A DNA stretch of 64,000 nt from Plectrocnemia conspersa (Eukaryota > Arthropoda > Insecta > Trichoptera > Polycentropodidae): assembly GCA_009617715.1 (NCBI GenBank), contig VTFK01000445.1, forward strand, positions 124,001 to 188,000, in the 5' to 3' direction. The stretch's first letter is position 1. Each line of letters begins with the position of its first letter. The notes under the pieces are model-generated. The model did no database searches, was not told where the DNA came from, and was given only the letters and a program-made list of their open reading frames with translations. Below, piece after piece: positions 34,690-46,964 of this stretch. Made by a program: the position numbers and the translations under genes.

Positions 34690-35400
34690 CGACTCCCAGA
34701 AACATCGTTCGGCCATAGTGCTGTTCGCTTTCCGCAATTTCCTCCTTGTCGCTCACGTGGCGGCAGCAGCCAATCGCGTCGCTCTTCCGGCCCCCACTAC
34801 CAACCTACCCACCAAACGCGGCGTCGATTTTTTATTCGCCATTTTAAAACGTTTTAAGTCCAACTCGCCCTGAAAGCAAAACGACATAAGCACCCTTACC
34901 CTCCCATACATTTTCCGTCATTCTACATCGACAGATCGGCTACCTCTCGCGTTTTTTATTACCATGCGGGAAAAATTCACTACGAAAAGGGAGTGGCTTT
35001 TCGTTGGCATCATGGAAGGTACTATTTTCCCCCTTAAGGTGCATTTTACTGAGGGTGAGTGGGGGTGGCATAGGTAATGTTATGTCAACTCTATCAAGTC
35101 CTTTTCATATTTTTCCGAGGGGTGAAAGTTTTTTGCTGCTGCCATTTTTTTCTACCATCCACCCCTGACGTTTGATTTTTTCGGCGGGGGAGACTTTCAC
35201 TTTAGATCCGCCTTATTCTCTATGATTTTTTTTATATTCAATTCTGCACACGCTGAGGGTGAGGGTGACTTTTTTCAGACCATTCCACTTAGTTCGACAT
35301 ACAAATTATGATAGACTTTTAATTTGGCGCGGCTATCTTCGCTTCAGAGCAAATTTATTTTCCCTTTTCCCCTCTCGGAAAAAGTTTTTTTATACATATA
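34690..35400. other. Largest non-coding island
   Basis: About 700 bp of balanced composition with CpGs, polypyrimidine runs and words such as CTCACGTGGCGGC, CGCCATTTTAAAACG and GAGGGTGAG (three GAGGGTGA occurrences). No frame of note on either strand. It resembles a conserved enhancer or a gene-proximal regulatory region. Confidence 0.4.
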
Positions 35401-35771
35401 GAGTACATAGTAGATAAAGTCTGCAGAAAAGAGTCGTAAAAAGCGCTACGTACATTTTATTAATATCATATAATCGTTTTATTTGCATTTTGCAGTTATG
35501 AGACTCATGGGAGCTTTTTGTTCGAACCAACGAACATATATATTTTTTTTAATAATAAAAAAATATATTTGAAATATATTAGAATAAATACTTTTAGAAA
35601 ACTGAAATTGTACCTGTTATTAACAAATATAAATATAATATAAGTTTTCTCATTATTTTATATCACAATTAGTAAAAATATTGTAGGAATAAATTAAAAA
35701 TATTTTAATGATATCAATAACATAATTTTTAGCACTGTATTTATTTGGTATGCACAATTTTTTTTTTATAT

Positions 35772-36073
35772 TATTGAATCTTCCGTTTTAATCTAACAGG
35801 CGTAAGCCCAATGCGTTAAAACGGGTAAATCTGCACCAACTGAGTAAGTCAATCGAATATAATGAATACATATAAGTAAGTATTAACCACCAGACTGAAA
35901 ATCTGGGAATTTTTGACATCTATATTATTAAATATATGCTCTACAATATTTTTTAATCAATAGATGTCACTGCAGCATTTTTATAAATAAAAATTCGAGT
36001 GCCGCTGCCGGGCTCGAACCTGTAACCTCAGAGTTACTAGTCTGAGACGTTACGGTCTACGTTATTTCTTCTT
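35772..36073 (-). mobile_element. tRNA-derived SINE copy, best preserved structure
   Basis: The minus-strand head ends in GGTTCGAGCCCGG (box B). The anticodon-like stem is perfect, CTCAGA against TCTGAG around CTAGTAAC. The internal inverted repeat TGACATCTA (35914-35922) / TAGATGTCA (35961-35969) is exact. The tail is GCCCAATGCGTTAAAACGGG. The outermost head is diverged (GAAGAAATAACGTAG). Confidence 0.85.
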
Positions 36074-36099
36074 TAAATTGTATCAGTCAGTAACTAATT

Positions 36100-36130
36100 C
36101 CCGAAAGACTCAAGTTCGAATCCCATATGT
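36100..36130 (+). other. Isolated box-B-like motif
   Basis: AGTTCGAATCCC at about 36113-36124 resembles a tRNA T-arm box B on the plus strand, right beside the head of a minus-strand SINE. No box A or cloverleaf is evident. It could be a second tRNA-derived fragment. Confidence 0.25.
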
Positions 36131-36539
36131 AATGTTTTCTTACTTTCATTACAATTTTAATTCTGACAGTATCACAGCTTAGGTTTTTTTAGATTTTTTA
36201 ATAAAATATAATTAAGCTAGGTCGTACATTATGAATTATATTTATTTTGAGCTGTAATAATAGTTTATAATTAATACAACTCATGTCACTGAATTATAGA
36301 TTGATTTCAGCCTAGTCTCATTATTTTATAACGTATTTTTACAATAAAAAAAATTAATGTACACATAAATACACTTTAATTAATGATATTTCTATACTAT
36401 GTAATTAAATATTAGACTAAAAATATTAAAATCAGAATTAGATTTAAAAGACAACTTTAAAATATGCTCTTTTATAATTTACAATTAAATATCGAAGAAT
36501 TCCAACTCTAATCTATAATAAGTTATTGTAAAACCGACG

Positions 36540-37200
36540 AATATAAATATTTTTTTCAGTGAAATCTTATCCGAATACATTTTCACCAGTAGCTATATAT
36601 TTCTACTGGCATAAAACATTATTTAATTAATTAATATATGTTGCTTTTAAGAAATATTAGTTCAGTTATATTCTCGCCGGTAGAAAAATCATATATGTAT
36701 TGTATACCCATCGGTGAAAATTTATTCAGATATAATTTCACTAAAGCGGCAGTAAAAATATAAATTCACTGGTTCACTATAGTCGACATGTGCAAAACGT
36801 ACACTTCTGTTCAACTTCAAAATTAAGCTAAACAAATCGACCAAATTAACTTGACCTAATAAAAGTGCAAAAACCTTTATTAGATTTAAAACTTTCATTA
36901 CGATAAGTTGTGATGGGTTAGGTTTTGGTCTGAAAGTTGCGGCCTTAATAGGAGATATGTCACCTATTATAAACTTATCACGGTAGTAGTGGTATAAAGT
37001 TTATTTAATATTGTAATAGGCATTAACTCGTTTTATTTTAAAAAAAAACACGTTAAAGAACGTTTCACGTGCACCAGCACCTCTCAATGAAATTTTATTT
37101 TCACTTATAGAAATATATATCTACCAGTGAAAGTGTATTCAAATATGATTTCACTGAAACGCAATAAAAAATATACATTTACTGTAATATATACAAACAA
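36540..37200 (+). repeat. Dispersed repeat module (TTTTCACCAGTAG type), copy 2
   Basis: Carries the same ordered strips as 14.47-14.87 kb: TTTTCACCAGTAG (about 36578), CGGTGAAAATTTATTC, GCAAAACGTACACTTCTGTTC and TTGACCTAATAAAAGT. It is also repeated within itself: CGGTGAAAATTTATTCAGATATAATTTCACT near 36715 recurs near 37125 as CAGTGAAAGTGTATTCA and so on. Confidence 0.6.
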
Positions 37201-37799
37201 CTAATAGTACTAGCAACTAATTGGTTAAAAACTAGTAATACTTGCGCCAATCAATTTGTTAGTTCAAGAAATAATTGTCATTATTTAAGTAGTGATGCAA
37301 GTTAATGAACGAAGAATAAATAATGTCATTATTTCACTGAAAATATAAAATATAAAATGAAAAATAAACAATTATTTTTAAGAGCTACTTTCTTATAATA
37401 AATTTAATTACTATTATTAACTTGATCACGAAAGAAGCTTTAAACCATGTTTTGTATTGCGAACTTGTAAACCAGTTTTAATAATTGATTAATCTTTAAT
37501 AATAGTCAACATGTAAAATTAATTTTAATTCATAATAATCTTATTAAAAGGTTGAACATATTATTATTTATCTTACAGTGTAATAATAACAAATCAAAAA
37601 ATCCAATTAAAGTGTTAGTGATATACTTTATATTTACTAAATTTGCAATGATTTATGATTTATATAATTTATTGTAATAAATTATTTTTTAGTTTTATAT
37701 TTCCAAGAAAAGTAGTACTACAGTTGATATAAATATTTTTTTACTAACTCAAATTGTTAGTTCATAATCTTAGATTGTTTACAATGACATTTTAACAAC

Positions 37800-38060
37800 A
37801 ATATGTGCTATAGTTTTTTACGCCTGAGAATGTCGCAAAACCAGTTTGGCATATACGTCCGGCATACTATTAGCATCTGCCGTCGTGCTTTCAAAAGCCG
37901 AAAGCTTTCTCTCTTGCGCGTATTTATGCGAAATAACAAGCTCCTGGTTAAAACCGATTCTCTCTCTGCATTACAAAACGGGTTGCTCGTTAAGCTGTCC
38001 ACTTTGAAAGTCGGTCAAGTTCAAGTGCCGAAATGGTCGTTTCATCCAACATAACTTACA
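37800..38060. other. Non-coding island (candidate regulatory)
   Basis: About 250 bp of balanced composition. Plus (83 codons) and minus (64 codons) frames overlap completely, and neither shows a motif. CGCGTATTTATGCG contains a Caudal/Hox-like TTTATG core. Confidence 0.3.
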
Positions 38061-38719
38061 CCACACCAAATGATATTATAGCATAGCAATATATTCACAA
38101 ATAATTCAATAAAAAATAAATTATCATATATATAGTTATGTGCAAAAAATCGTCAAAAGGGTTTATAAATTGCATGCGTACACAAAAAAGTGAAACAATA
38201 TCAAGCGGCATCTTTAAATATGCATAAGAATATGTGAAAGCATCTGATGAGACACGTTTTTGAACCCTTGTTCCAACCCTTCAGGAATATGCATACTTAA
38301 CTAGGCTTCAATCACGTATGCGTCCCTAAAGTTCCCATGTCAAGGACTTACGAGGATTACTTACACATAACTACATTTGAAATGTACCTAGGTATATGTG
38401 GATAAATAATGCGTATTTATATAAATATGGGATTAGCACAACTTTTACTATTGTATGTATTTTAATGAAGTATCTACATTCTACTAAATACGCCTTCTAA
38501 TTAATCATAAAGTTTAAAATAAGCATTAAGCTCATTTATTATGCATCTTTTCCATTATGTTTATACAACATAAAAAATACTTTCTATAATATTTTTCAAG
38601 AGCTTATCTAAATGCTTTCATGACCTTTAAATTATATTTATTAGCTTCGATTATTATGCATTACATAAAATATATTTAAAAATTATTTATTATTTTAAAT
38701 AATAATATATTTTACATCA

Positions 38720-39010
38720 TACATTTTAGGCCTATAAAAAAATTCTCAAACAGCATCCGCAAACAAACATGCAACACAATTATATTTCAGGTCAAACTGG
38801 GTGCTGGCAGTGATAACAAAACTTGGTACTAAAAAAAAGATAATAAGGGGACGATGCTGAAAAGAATTCTTTGCATAATAAGAGTACATCGGGCTTAACA
38901 AAAGTATAATGGCGAGAGGTCATTGTGAGAGTTTTTTTGTAACGGGCAGCTGGGCGAGTAACCCGGGTCAGATAATTAAGGTCAGGAAAATGTTATATTA
39001 TATAACGGGG
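38720..39010. other. Non-coding island (candidate regulatory)
   Basis: About 290 bp of mixed composition with GGGCAGCTGGGCGAGTAACCCGGG. A splice-acceptor-like TATATTTCAG at about 38785-38794 is followed by only a short open frame. No gene called. Confidence 0.3.
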
Positions 39011-40320
39011 TCTTCTTTATGGGTGCTGCGGGGCTTAAAATATTTATATAATATTATATTATATATATTAATTTGAACAAATGTTGAATAAATATTATAC
39101 AAATAGAATAGAAAATTTGTATGTAAATATAAAACCATAAAATATATGATTTACGATTAAATATTACCCGGTACTATTATAAGTTTCTAGAACTCGTGAA
39201 CGTTATGGCGATATAAGCCATAAATCTGAACATAGGACGAAGTTTAACTCATTCGTCGCCTCGTTTTAACTGGCCGCAGCCTGAATAAGTTAGCATACAT
39301 GTATTTTTAATTTTACTGTTAAATAATTATTTTATATATTATATAAATAGAAATTAACTGAAAGACAAGTCACCCTTCTACTTCGACGGAATATCAATAA
39401 AAATTTTATATGGTTTAAATTTTTTATATTTACCTAAATTAACTTATTTATTATTAAATCAATTTATATTTAGAAATATTAAATGGATCTAAAAAAAACG
39501 CTTATATCACAAAAAATATATTTTTCTATAAGAAAATTTGGCGTTTAAAATAAACCTCAATTCAATCATTTTAAAAATAGTATTTCATTACAAAACAGTC
39601 AAACTTTTAGGATAAAGAAAAAAGTGAAACAATTAAAGAGAGTTTATTTCAAGTTATTTTCATCGATGTATAATATACCAAATTAATTTAAAAATATATT
39701 TAGCGTTGTTAAAATATGGTCTTAATGAATTATTTTTATTTACTTGATCTAAAAATAATAAGTTAATTAAAATTAATTTTGTATTACTAATATAATATTT
39801 GTTTATTTGATAAAAATAATATAATCAATGTATATATTATAAATAAAACTAAGGCAAACAATATTAATATTTACTACTAAAATGCATATGGTATTTAATG
39901 ATATACAATAAATTTTGTATATTATCAAAATGCTTATAAAACAGCTTAAATATAGCTAAAGATAAATATATGTATATATTTGTATAAATATTTATTTAAC
40001 ACAAGCTTTCTCGCTTTAATATTTTAATGCTGTTTTCGAATACCATTATTTTTAGCCTTTGTATTCTCTTTCAAATGTCCAAACTTAATGACAGTTCATT
40101 AACAAACCTATCGGATGTCATATTAAACGAATACCACCACAAAATCATATCATTTTATTTGGCGTTCTATTTACTATCTTAAATATGCTAATACCATTCT
40201 CATGATAATTTCATAGTGTATTGATCCATTATAAGCATTAACAATCGATCACGTTTCGAGGCAGGTAGATCTATTTAACCTTTGTGCGCGTAATAATACA
40301 TCACACTTATTGAACTATTG
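39010..40320. other. AT-rich DNA, minor island
   Basis: Mostly A+T-rich. A mixed strip at about 39190-39295 has no frame. Confidence 0.55.
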
Positions 40321-40329
40321 ACAAATGGT

Positions 40330-40990
40330 TAGTGCGAAATTTTTCTAATAAAAAAATGATCGTCTAGGGAACGACCCTAGGGTCTTTCTATATAAAAAAA
40401 ATACCCGCCGACACGCACTCAACCTTTTTTTCACAGGTGCGAACTTTTTTTCACTAATAAAAACAGATTTGAGTACCGCCGGGGGTAGAACATCCCCAAT
40501 GCGGTTTTTTTTCATTCGGCCACCGAAAAGGGTCGTTTTTGTGTTTATTTTTTATTTTAATACCGTCATTCAGTGCTCAATTGATTTTTTCTTGATGATT
40601 CGATTGACTTGTTGTGTGTTTTTTCAACCTGACGCCGCTAATTGACGGATGAGTGAATATACTTGGGGTGAACTATATAAAAAAATGTTTATATACTAAA
40701 AAAAATATGAGTGATTGTAATATATTATATAATGTATATCCAATCAAAGCGATTTAAAATTCTGTCAGCGTTTTTCTTTCATCCCAACGAGACATACTTC
40801 GAATACAAGTTGCCTAAAATTCGCCTCGAAGATATTCAATTATGTGAAAAATATATAGAAAAAAGGGAGGAAACGCTGGGGACGAAAGAAAATTGGAGTT
40901 GGGAATGAAGACATCTCTCCCAAGATGAAAGGTTCCCCTTTGAGCGGCAAGGATTGGGGACGCGGTTTACTCCTACAAAGAAATAATAAC
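40330..40990. other. Non-coding islands (candidate regulatory)
   Basis: Two blocks (about 40340-40650 and 40760-40985). The first has the inverted pair CTAGGG/CCCTAG around AACGAC and several TTTTTTTCAC strips. A 65-codon plus frame in the second (40711-40908) shows no motif. Confidence 0.3.
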
Positions 40991-42130
40991 TTTATGGTAA
41001 TGATGGATTATCAAACATTTTTCATGTACCTACATTGAAAAAATATATAAAAATAGATTTATATTTAAAAAATAATTTTCAGTGCTTTATTAACTATATA
41101 TATATATAAAATCTTTGTCAATCCTTTTAATTTAAATTCGACTTTTATAATAAAAAACTGGATTTAGCAAAGGTTTAGAATTCTATATATTCGATGAAAC
41201 GTAATTTTTGGTGCAAATTATAAAATCATAGAATCTAAGCTATTCGTTGCCTTAAAAATATTTTCAACATCTTTGCATCTCAAAGTGGATTTGTAACTAA
41301 AAAAGCAAGAGCAGGAACTTTTGTCCCAAAAATTACTAAACTAAAACTTTCTTTAATAAAAAAATATTCAAGTGCGCCATATAAAGCAGTGCTACTAAAA
41401 CATTTTTGGTGCACAGACTAGTATATATTTTTTAATGCGAACTAGGAACCAGCTAAAGGAAATTAACTACATATTAACCAAAGGGTTAACTAGGTGTACT
41501 TATTACGTTGCCATCTCACGAACCATCTAAAGCATATCCTATAAAAAAACATATATAGAAAGTAGATAAATATGTAATAATGTAATACAAGCACTCAATA
41601 ATGTGGGCAATAGATTCAATGATATTTAAGATGTACACAAAATATCATGCAATCATTGCTTATAAGTTAATTAATATACTATAATTTATATACCTATTTA
41701 AATGTGTAAAATTAATCAAAAGTAAATGTTCATGGTATGTTACATAAAGTCTAGATATGATATATTATATTAATATAAAAACATATCAAATATTATTGCA
41801 GTTCTTTATCTAAAGCATATTTTATTAACCAATACATAAAAAAATTCATTATTATGTGATATTATTTTAAGCTTATATTATACGTATGTGTATGTAAATA
41901 TCATCAACGAAATTTGATCTAAGAAATAACTTACACCTGAAATATTGATAGATTTGGTAATTGTATATATTATTATAGTTTGGATCAATTATTAAATAGA
42001 TGTACTATTAATTTGTCAAGTTAACATTTATCATTTTTTATATGGTATATATTATAAATTAACGATGTAATTATTTGCCAAGCGTTAATTATTTCTTATA
42101 GTCAGCTTTAAAGAGCATTTAAAAAGTACA
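40990..42130. other. AT-rich DNA, no gene seen
   Basis: A+T-rich with no recognisable element. Confidence 0.6.
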
Positions 42131-42139
42131 CTATATCGT

Positions 42140-42480
42140 CAGCTAGTGAGAGCTATGACGACGACGATGGTCCTCCCCTATTTTTTAGCATATTTATCCC
42201 TCCATTATGGCTTACTCCCTTTCCACCCCCATACCGCTCTCCTATGATGCAAAATAACAAGCTCGCGTGTTAAGGGTGATGGGTGTGGGGGGGGGAGGTG
42301 AGAAACGAAGAGAAGGCGTCGGCGTCTGCGGGTGGTGGTGGCCGGGTGGTGTTAGTGGAGAGTGTCGGCCATTTTTCATTTTCCCTCTACCCTTTTCGAG
42401 AGGGTTTCCTCGCATCGCATTAGGAAGGTGGTATGGTATATTTTTGCAGAGGTAAAAGCTATGTGCTTAGATAAATACCG
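42140..42480. other. GC-rich, G-run island
   Basis: Abrupt change to G-rich plus strand, with GGGGGGGGGGAGG at about 42287 and repeated GGTGG words, after a C-rich strip (CCCTCC, CCCCCATACC). A 62-codon frame is glycine-rich only because of the G-runs. It could form G-quadruplex-type structure or be a regulatory island. Confidence 0.4.
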
Positions 42481-42489
42481 ATCCGAAGT

Positions 42490-43015
42490 GAATGTCAAAC
42501 ACCGAGATTTAATTATTTTAAGCTGATGGCAAGGATCGAGTTTTTTTGACACCCCTACAATTCAACTGTTTCTGGGTGTATAAATTTTGAAACAGCGCAT
42601 ATGTAGTATTGATATTAAAAAATACAATAATTGAAAAATATTCGGTAACATTTTAGAAATTAATATACTGTATTATATTTTTTAAGAGACACTTAGTTAT
42701 TTAATTCTCTAACTGACCGCAAAAATATTTAAAATCGATTTAAAGCTTTGTTTTTATTATTTTGATATATGTGTTGTGTTTATCTATTGCAATAAAAAAA
42801 TTCTAAAACTAGCAATTAGTGACACAAAAAATCATATTTATTAAAATTAAATTAAAACTGTCGTGACCTAATAATTTACCCTAATGCGTCAAAAATATAA
42901 TAAATAGTATTATAAAAATAAACAAAAAAATATAATGCAAATAAAATAAAAAAATAATACATAGTAAGAAAGAAAAATATCATAAAATATTAAAATTAAA
43001 TGATATGAATCAGAC
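42490..43015. other. AT-rich DNA, no gene seen
   Basis: A+T-rich, no features. Confidence 0.6.
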
Positions 43016-43019
43016 CAGT

Positions 43020-44180
43020 ATTAAGGAGCCAGATGGCGACACCCGTAGGCGAGTCCTGTCTCTAACGAATAGCAAAAGAGGACGCGATCGTGATTCTCAA
43101 AAACGTTCCGGAAATTAAAATTAGAATTCTCCAAAAATAGTTTGACTGTCGATAGCACTCTTCAATAGTTCAAAGAAATACTTAAAAGAACTCAGCGAAA
43201 CGTATCAGAACGCTCCTAAAAGAAGACGCTGGAATACAAGAACGTATATTAATGAAGTATCCTTTTGATTAAATGTATCTCAAAAACCTTTTCTGAATTT
43301 TTTCGATTAAGGAATATTTGGTTATTCGAGGAATCCAAATTATAGGTCACGATACAAGAATGCTGCGAACTAAAATTTCATAGAGAACGCGAATAATTGA
43401 CAGATCGTCAAAGTGAAACGCGTTCCTCATAGCAAAGCGAAACATCTTGGATGATTTACATGTAGAGAGAACATTTACTTGCTCTTAAGAGTAATTCTTA
43501 AATCTTTAATGGAAGTTTCTTTAGCCAAAATGTTCCAAACAGGATCAAAACAATGCCACAGTAAGTCACTTTCCTACACTAAAGAACAGAGTCATCTCCA
43601 TAGAGAATCTAAATCACTAATTAAATACAATGAGTCCGCAACAGAGCAAATGCATATAAACAATTTCAAATCTACATACATAAGAAAACTTGAGTACCTG
43701 CTTTATTTATGTTATTAATAAATAACATAAAAAGCAGAGGGCCCAGGTTGGACCCCTGAGGAACCTCCAAATATTTTATCGACAATCGGTTGCCAGAGGC
43801 TACAAACTCTACGATCGCTCAAATAACTCTAGAATAACCGAGTTAAATCATCCGAGAAACCGCGGTTTGACAAGTTTTTTAATAATAACCTATGAACCTT
43901 GGCAAAGGCCTGCTCAAAATCTATATATACGACGTCTACTTGAAATCCCGCTTCGAGAGATTTTTCCACCATTTTGGTGAAAGACAGAAGGTTAATGGGT
44001 TGGACTCTTGAGGAACTCCTGAAGGAGTGAAATATTCTTTTGACAATCGACCGTTCGATAACTCGAAAATACCCGAGTTAAATCATCCGAGCAATCGAGG
44101 TCCAACAATTTTTTTTAATAATAACAAACCTTGTCAGAGGCGTTTTTAAATATGTATATACGACGTATAGTAATAGTCTT
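43020..44180 (-). pseudogene. Non-LTR retrotransposon ORF2 relic with duplicated RT segment
   Basis: Reading the minus strand downward through broken frames: FTKMVEKSLEAGFQVDVVYI then DFEQAFAKV (motif A), RGFSDDLTRLF, the GVPQGSNLGPLLF-type site (43741-43768), YVDLKLF (about 43668-43682, where ADDLKIF is usual), SVADSLYLISDLDSLWRW, RNAFHFDDLSIIR, IEKIQKRFLRY and ESRSRPLLLF near the end. The order is that of a CR1/Jockey-superfamily polymerase. The segment 43995-44180 repeats the motif A to GVPQGS segment of 43741-43937 in more diverged form, directly upstream, so the RT core is duplicated head to tail. Many stops; dead. The 2.7-kb fragment is probably the same family. Confidence 0.8.
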
Positions 44181-44189
44181 AATAATAAA

Positions 44190-44990
44190 ATAACCCAAAA
44201 CAATATAAAAAGTAATAAATTTATGTATAATATATGTATAATTTAATTATATTCATAAAAGAAAAAATGTTGTGAAATACTTTTTGATTTTTTATTTTAA
44301 AATAAAATTGATTTTTATAGTATATTCTATATAATATTTTTAAAATGGGCATTTAAATATCTTCTTGTTGAAAATATTTTTATATTTTATTTAATTTCAT
44401 TATACAAATTTCTACAAAATATATTGATGTAGAATGTTTATTAAAATATTTTATAAATGGCGCATTATAGGTATTTCCTACTTCACTTTAAAAATTTTGC
44501 TAATTTTATTTTTAATAATATTATCGTCACCAAAAAATTAACAAAGTGATAAAAATATGGTTTTTATTTATCAAAATAAATACTTAATAATATATTATCA
44601 ATGATATATTTAAGTCAAAAAAATGAAGTTAAATAATTAAAATCAAAATAATACATTGTGATAAACGCATTTTTTAAGCTATATAGATAAGGTTTAATAC
44701 AATTTTATAAATCGTAATAAAACCTCCCGTATTTAAATTATATAAAACAATTATTGGCAAAGTTCTTAGAAATCCAATAATGCGCAAAATCATGAAATTA
44801 AATTATTACTTAGTAACAATAAATTTATAATTAAACGAAGCTCAATATGCTATTTTATTATAGGTATATAAAAACTTAATTGGATAATTGGAATTTTTAC
44901 AAGCTGCCTGTCAAACTTTTTATTTCTATTTTAACTGTAATATATATTCAAATTTTTCAAAGCTTTTAATCAGGCTTCAAGTAACTAGAA
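44190..44990. other. AT-rich DNA, no gene seen
   Basis: A+T-rich, no features. Confidence 0.6.
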
Positions 44991-45460
44991 AATTGATGCC
45001 TGCCTCCTCTCCCACATAGACTGAGAAGACCTACAAGGGGCTCTGCTAGTAATTGCTTGCGTGCTTATTTCCCCTCTTTTGGCATTTTTTTCAACAATCA
45101 AACCCCCTTCTTAGACGATAAGTAAGCCGATATCTACTTTGAGCTTGAAATATCAAAGTGAATATCGGATAAATTATAATAAGGCAACGAGTTTCGGATT
45201 AATTACATATTTTTAGCAAATACATAAGATATTTGCATTAACGTCTTTCGTGAGTATATCGCAATGCAAATAATAAAGGTTGCTGAACGGGAATCTTAGT
45301 ATGTATTGGTAAACTTTTTAGCTAGTGTTTGTGTGAGTAACAAAGAGGGGAATATTTCATAATTAAAGTTTTTCGCTGATTAAAAAAGTTGTACGCATTC
45401 TTTGCAATCTTGCTCTCTTACCCCTCTTGCATTTTTCTTGTTACGGTAGCGTGAGAGTAA
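44990..45460. other. Non-coding islands (candidate regulatory)
   Basis: Mixed-composition blocks at about 44990-45130 and 45280-45440, with CTCTCCCACATAG, TTGCTCTCTTACCCCTC and AAAGAGGGG words. No frames of note. Confidence 0.3.
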
Positions 45461-45799
45461 ATAAATATAAAAAAGTTTATTTATAAAAATATAGTTTCAC
45501 GCACATTAAACACTACATGATAATTTAATTAGAAATCAACTCTGCTATGTTGTGGATACGTGATACAATTTTATGCACTGAAATAAAAATCGGTACTAAG
45601 TGCCTTCTTTAAAAAATATGCTTAATTAAAATAGCACCGAAACATACAATAGCATTTAAAAATGCAAACTTTTATATTCTGAAATATTCTATTATATAAT
45701 CTATACTGAATTTATCAAATTGATAAAATAATCACTTTACTGACTATTTTCATTAATCACTTTTATATAAATGGTCCTTCTGTTCCAAATATAATAAAG

Positions 45800-45850
45800 T
45801 GGATACCTTTCATTTTGAAGAAATGGATACCTTCCATTTCGAATTATAAG
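45800..45850 (+). repeat. 24-bp tandem duplication
   Basis: GGATACCTTTCATTTTGAAG (from 45801) is followed 24 bp later by GGATACCTTCCATTTCGAAT (from 45825). Confidence 0.7.
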
Positions 45851-46029
45851 AAGCACCCTCTAAACATTTGATATCTTTCGCCACCTTGACGACAAACGTA
45901 TTGCGCTCCATCCATATATAATTAAATATATTTTACTTTTACCAGAAAGCATCACCCTTTTTCAAATCAGCACTGTCCAGCTTTTATGTCGATATTCATT
46001 TCATGCATCTTTTGTTAATATCAATATAT

Positions 46030-46190
46030 AGATTAGATTAAGATTAGGAAAATCTAAGAAAACGTTGTCTGTAATTATCGATCTAATTTATAATTTAATT
46101 GTACTAATCATTAATTCTGATCTCCAGGACACGATAGACAAGTCATCTACTTATGTCACTGATCTATTGTGCTGATTGAAGTACTATCTA
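46030..46190 (-). repeat. Dispersed repeat, minus-strand copy
   Basis: In reverse complement this matches the 34.26-kb repeat: TATCGTGTCCTGGAGATCAG, then GATCGAT, then TTTTCTTAGATTTTCCTAAT. A short further piece (TAATTCTGATCTTGCAGACAC, 49262-49300) belongs to the same family. Confidence 0.55.
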
Positions 46191-46535
46191 AATATTTTTT
46201 TAGATACGAAGTTATGATATGTATGGTATGTTTATTCTTAAATTATAATTGATGACGTAAAATATTAAAATAAAAATTGGCACTTATTGCATATCTAAGA
46301 AAAGTATTCGTCTATGAATAAAACCATAGGTAAAAATAATATCACATAACTGTATATTTTATAATGAAAATTATTTACATTATTTATTTATTAAATTAAT
46401 GAGTGAGCATTATTATGTACGAGTTTTGTTGAAATATCAACTCCACTGGTTCCTTAATTAAATGACTTTATTAATTACGTTGTTCATTGGCTTATCCAAT
46501 CGTTTCGACCGGCTCGAGTTTCATTGTCCGTTGCG

Positions 46536-46552
46536 TATGTATGTATGTATTT
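46536..46552. repeat. (GTAT)n short tract
   Basis: Four GTAT units. Confidence 0.8.
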
Positions 46553-46629
46553 AATATATATTATAATATTTTTATAAAAATTAAAGAGAAATATTGCATA
46601 CATTCACAGTGTTAGTCAAACAAAGAAGA

Positions 46630-46960
46630 TGTATTGGAAAAAATGGGGAGTTTGATTGTGCAAATTGAAATTTCGCCAAAACGCGTGTAGGCGTGCCGAC
46701 GCCATTTCTAATGGAAGCGTCCATTTTCTAAGAGCAAATCAATGCTCCCCCTGTTTAGTTTGAATGGACGAAAAAAAGTTTCTTTGCATTCGCATAAATT
46801 CGATAAAACCACCCCAACACCATTTTATCAGGCATTTCTCTGTCGCGGCTCGTTGCGTTAACAAGGCACCTCCCTTTGTGCCGATCCACCCCCGTCAGAA
46901 ATGCTCTTATCGAATTTATTTGTTCGAACTCTGCGAATGTGTACATAGTGTACCATAAAA
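46630..46960. other. Non-coding island (candidate regulatory)
   Basis: About 330 bp of balanced composition. Plus (64 codons) and minus (63 codons) frames mirror each other, and neither shows a known motif. GGCGTGCCGACGCCATTTC and CACCCCCGTCAG are GC-rich words within it. Confidence 0.3.
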
Positions 46961-46964
46961 ATGC

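Noticed and set aside
36113..36124. Candidate tRNA gene from the box-B-like motif
   Set aside because: No acceptor stem, D-arm or box A can be fitted around it.
42267..42455. Glycine/tryptophan-rich 62-codon frame
   Set aside because: It arises from G-runs; no coding evidence.
42875..42900. SINE-tail-like CCCTAATGCGTCAAAA
   Set aside because: Match too short and weak to separate from chance.
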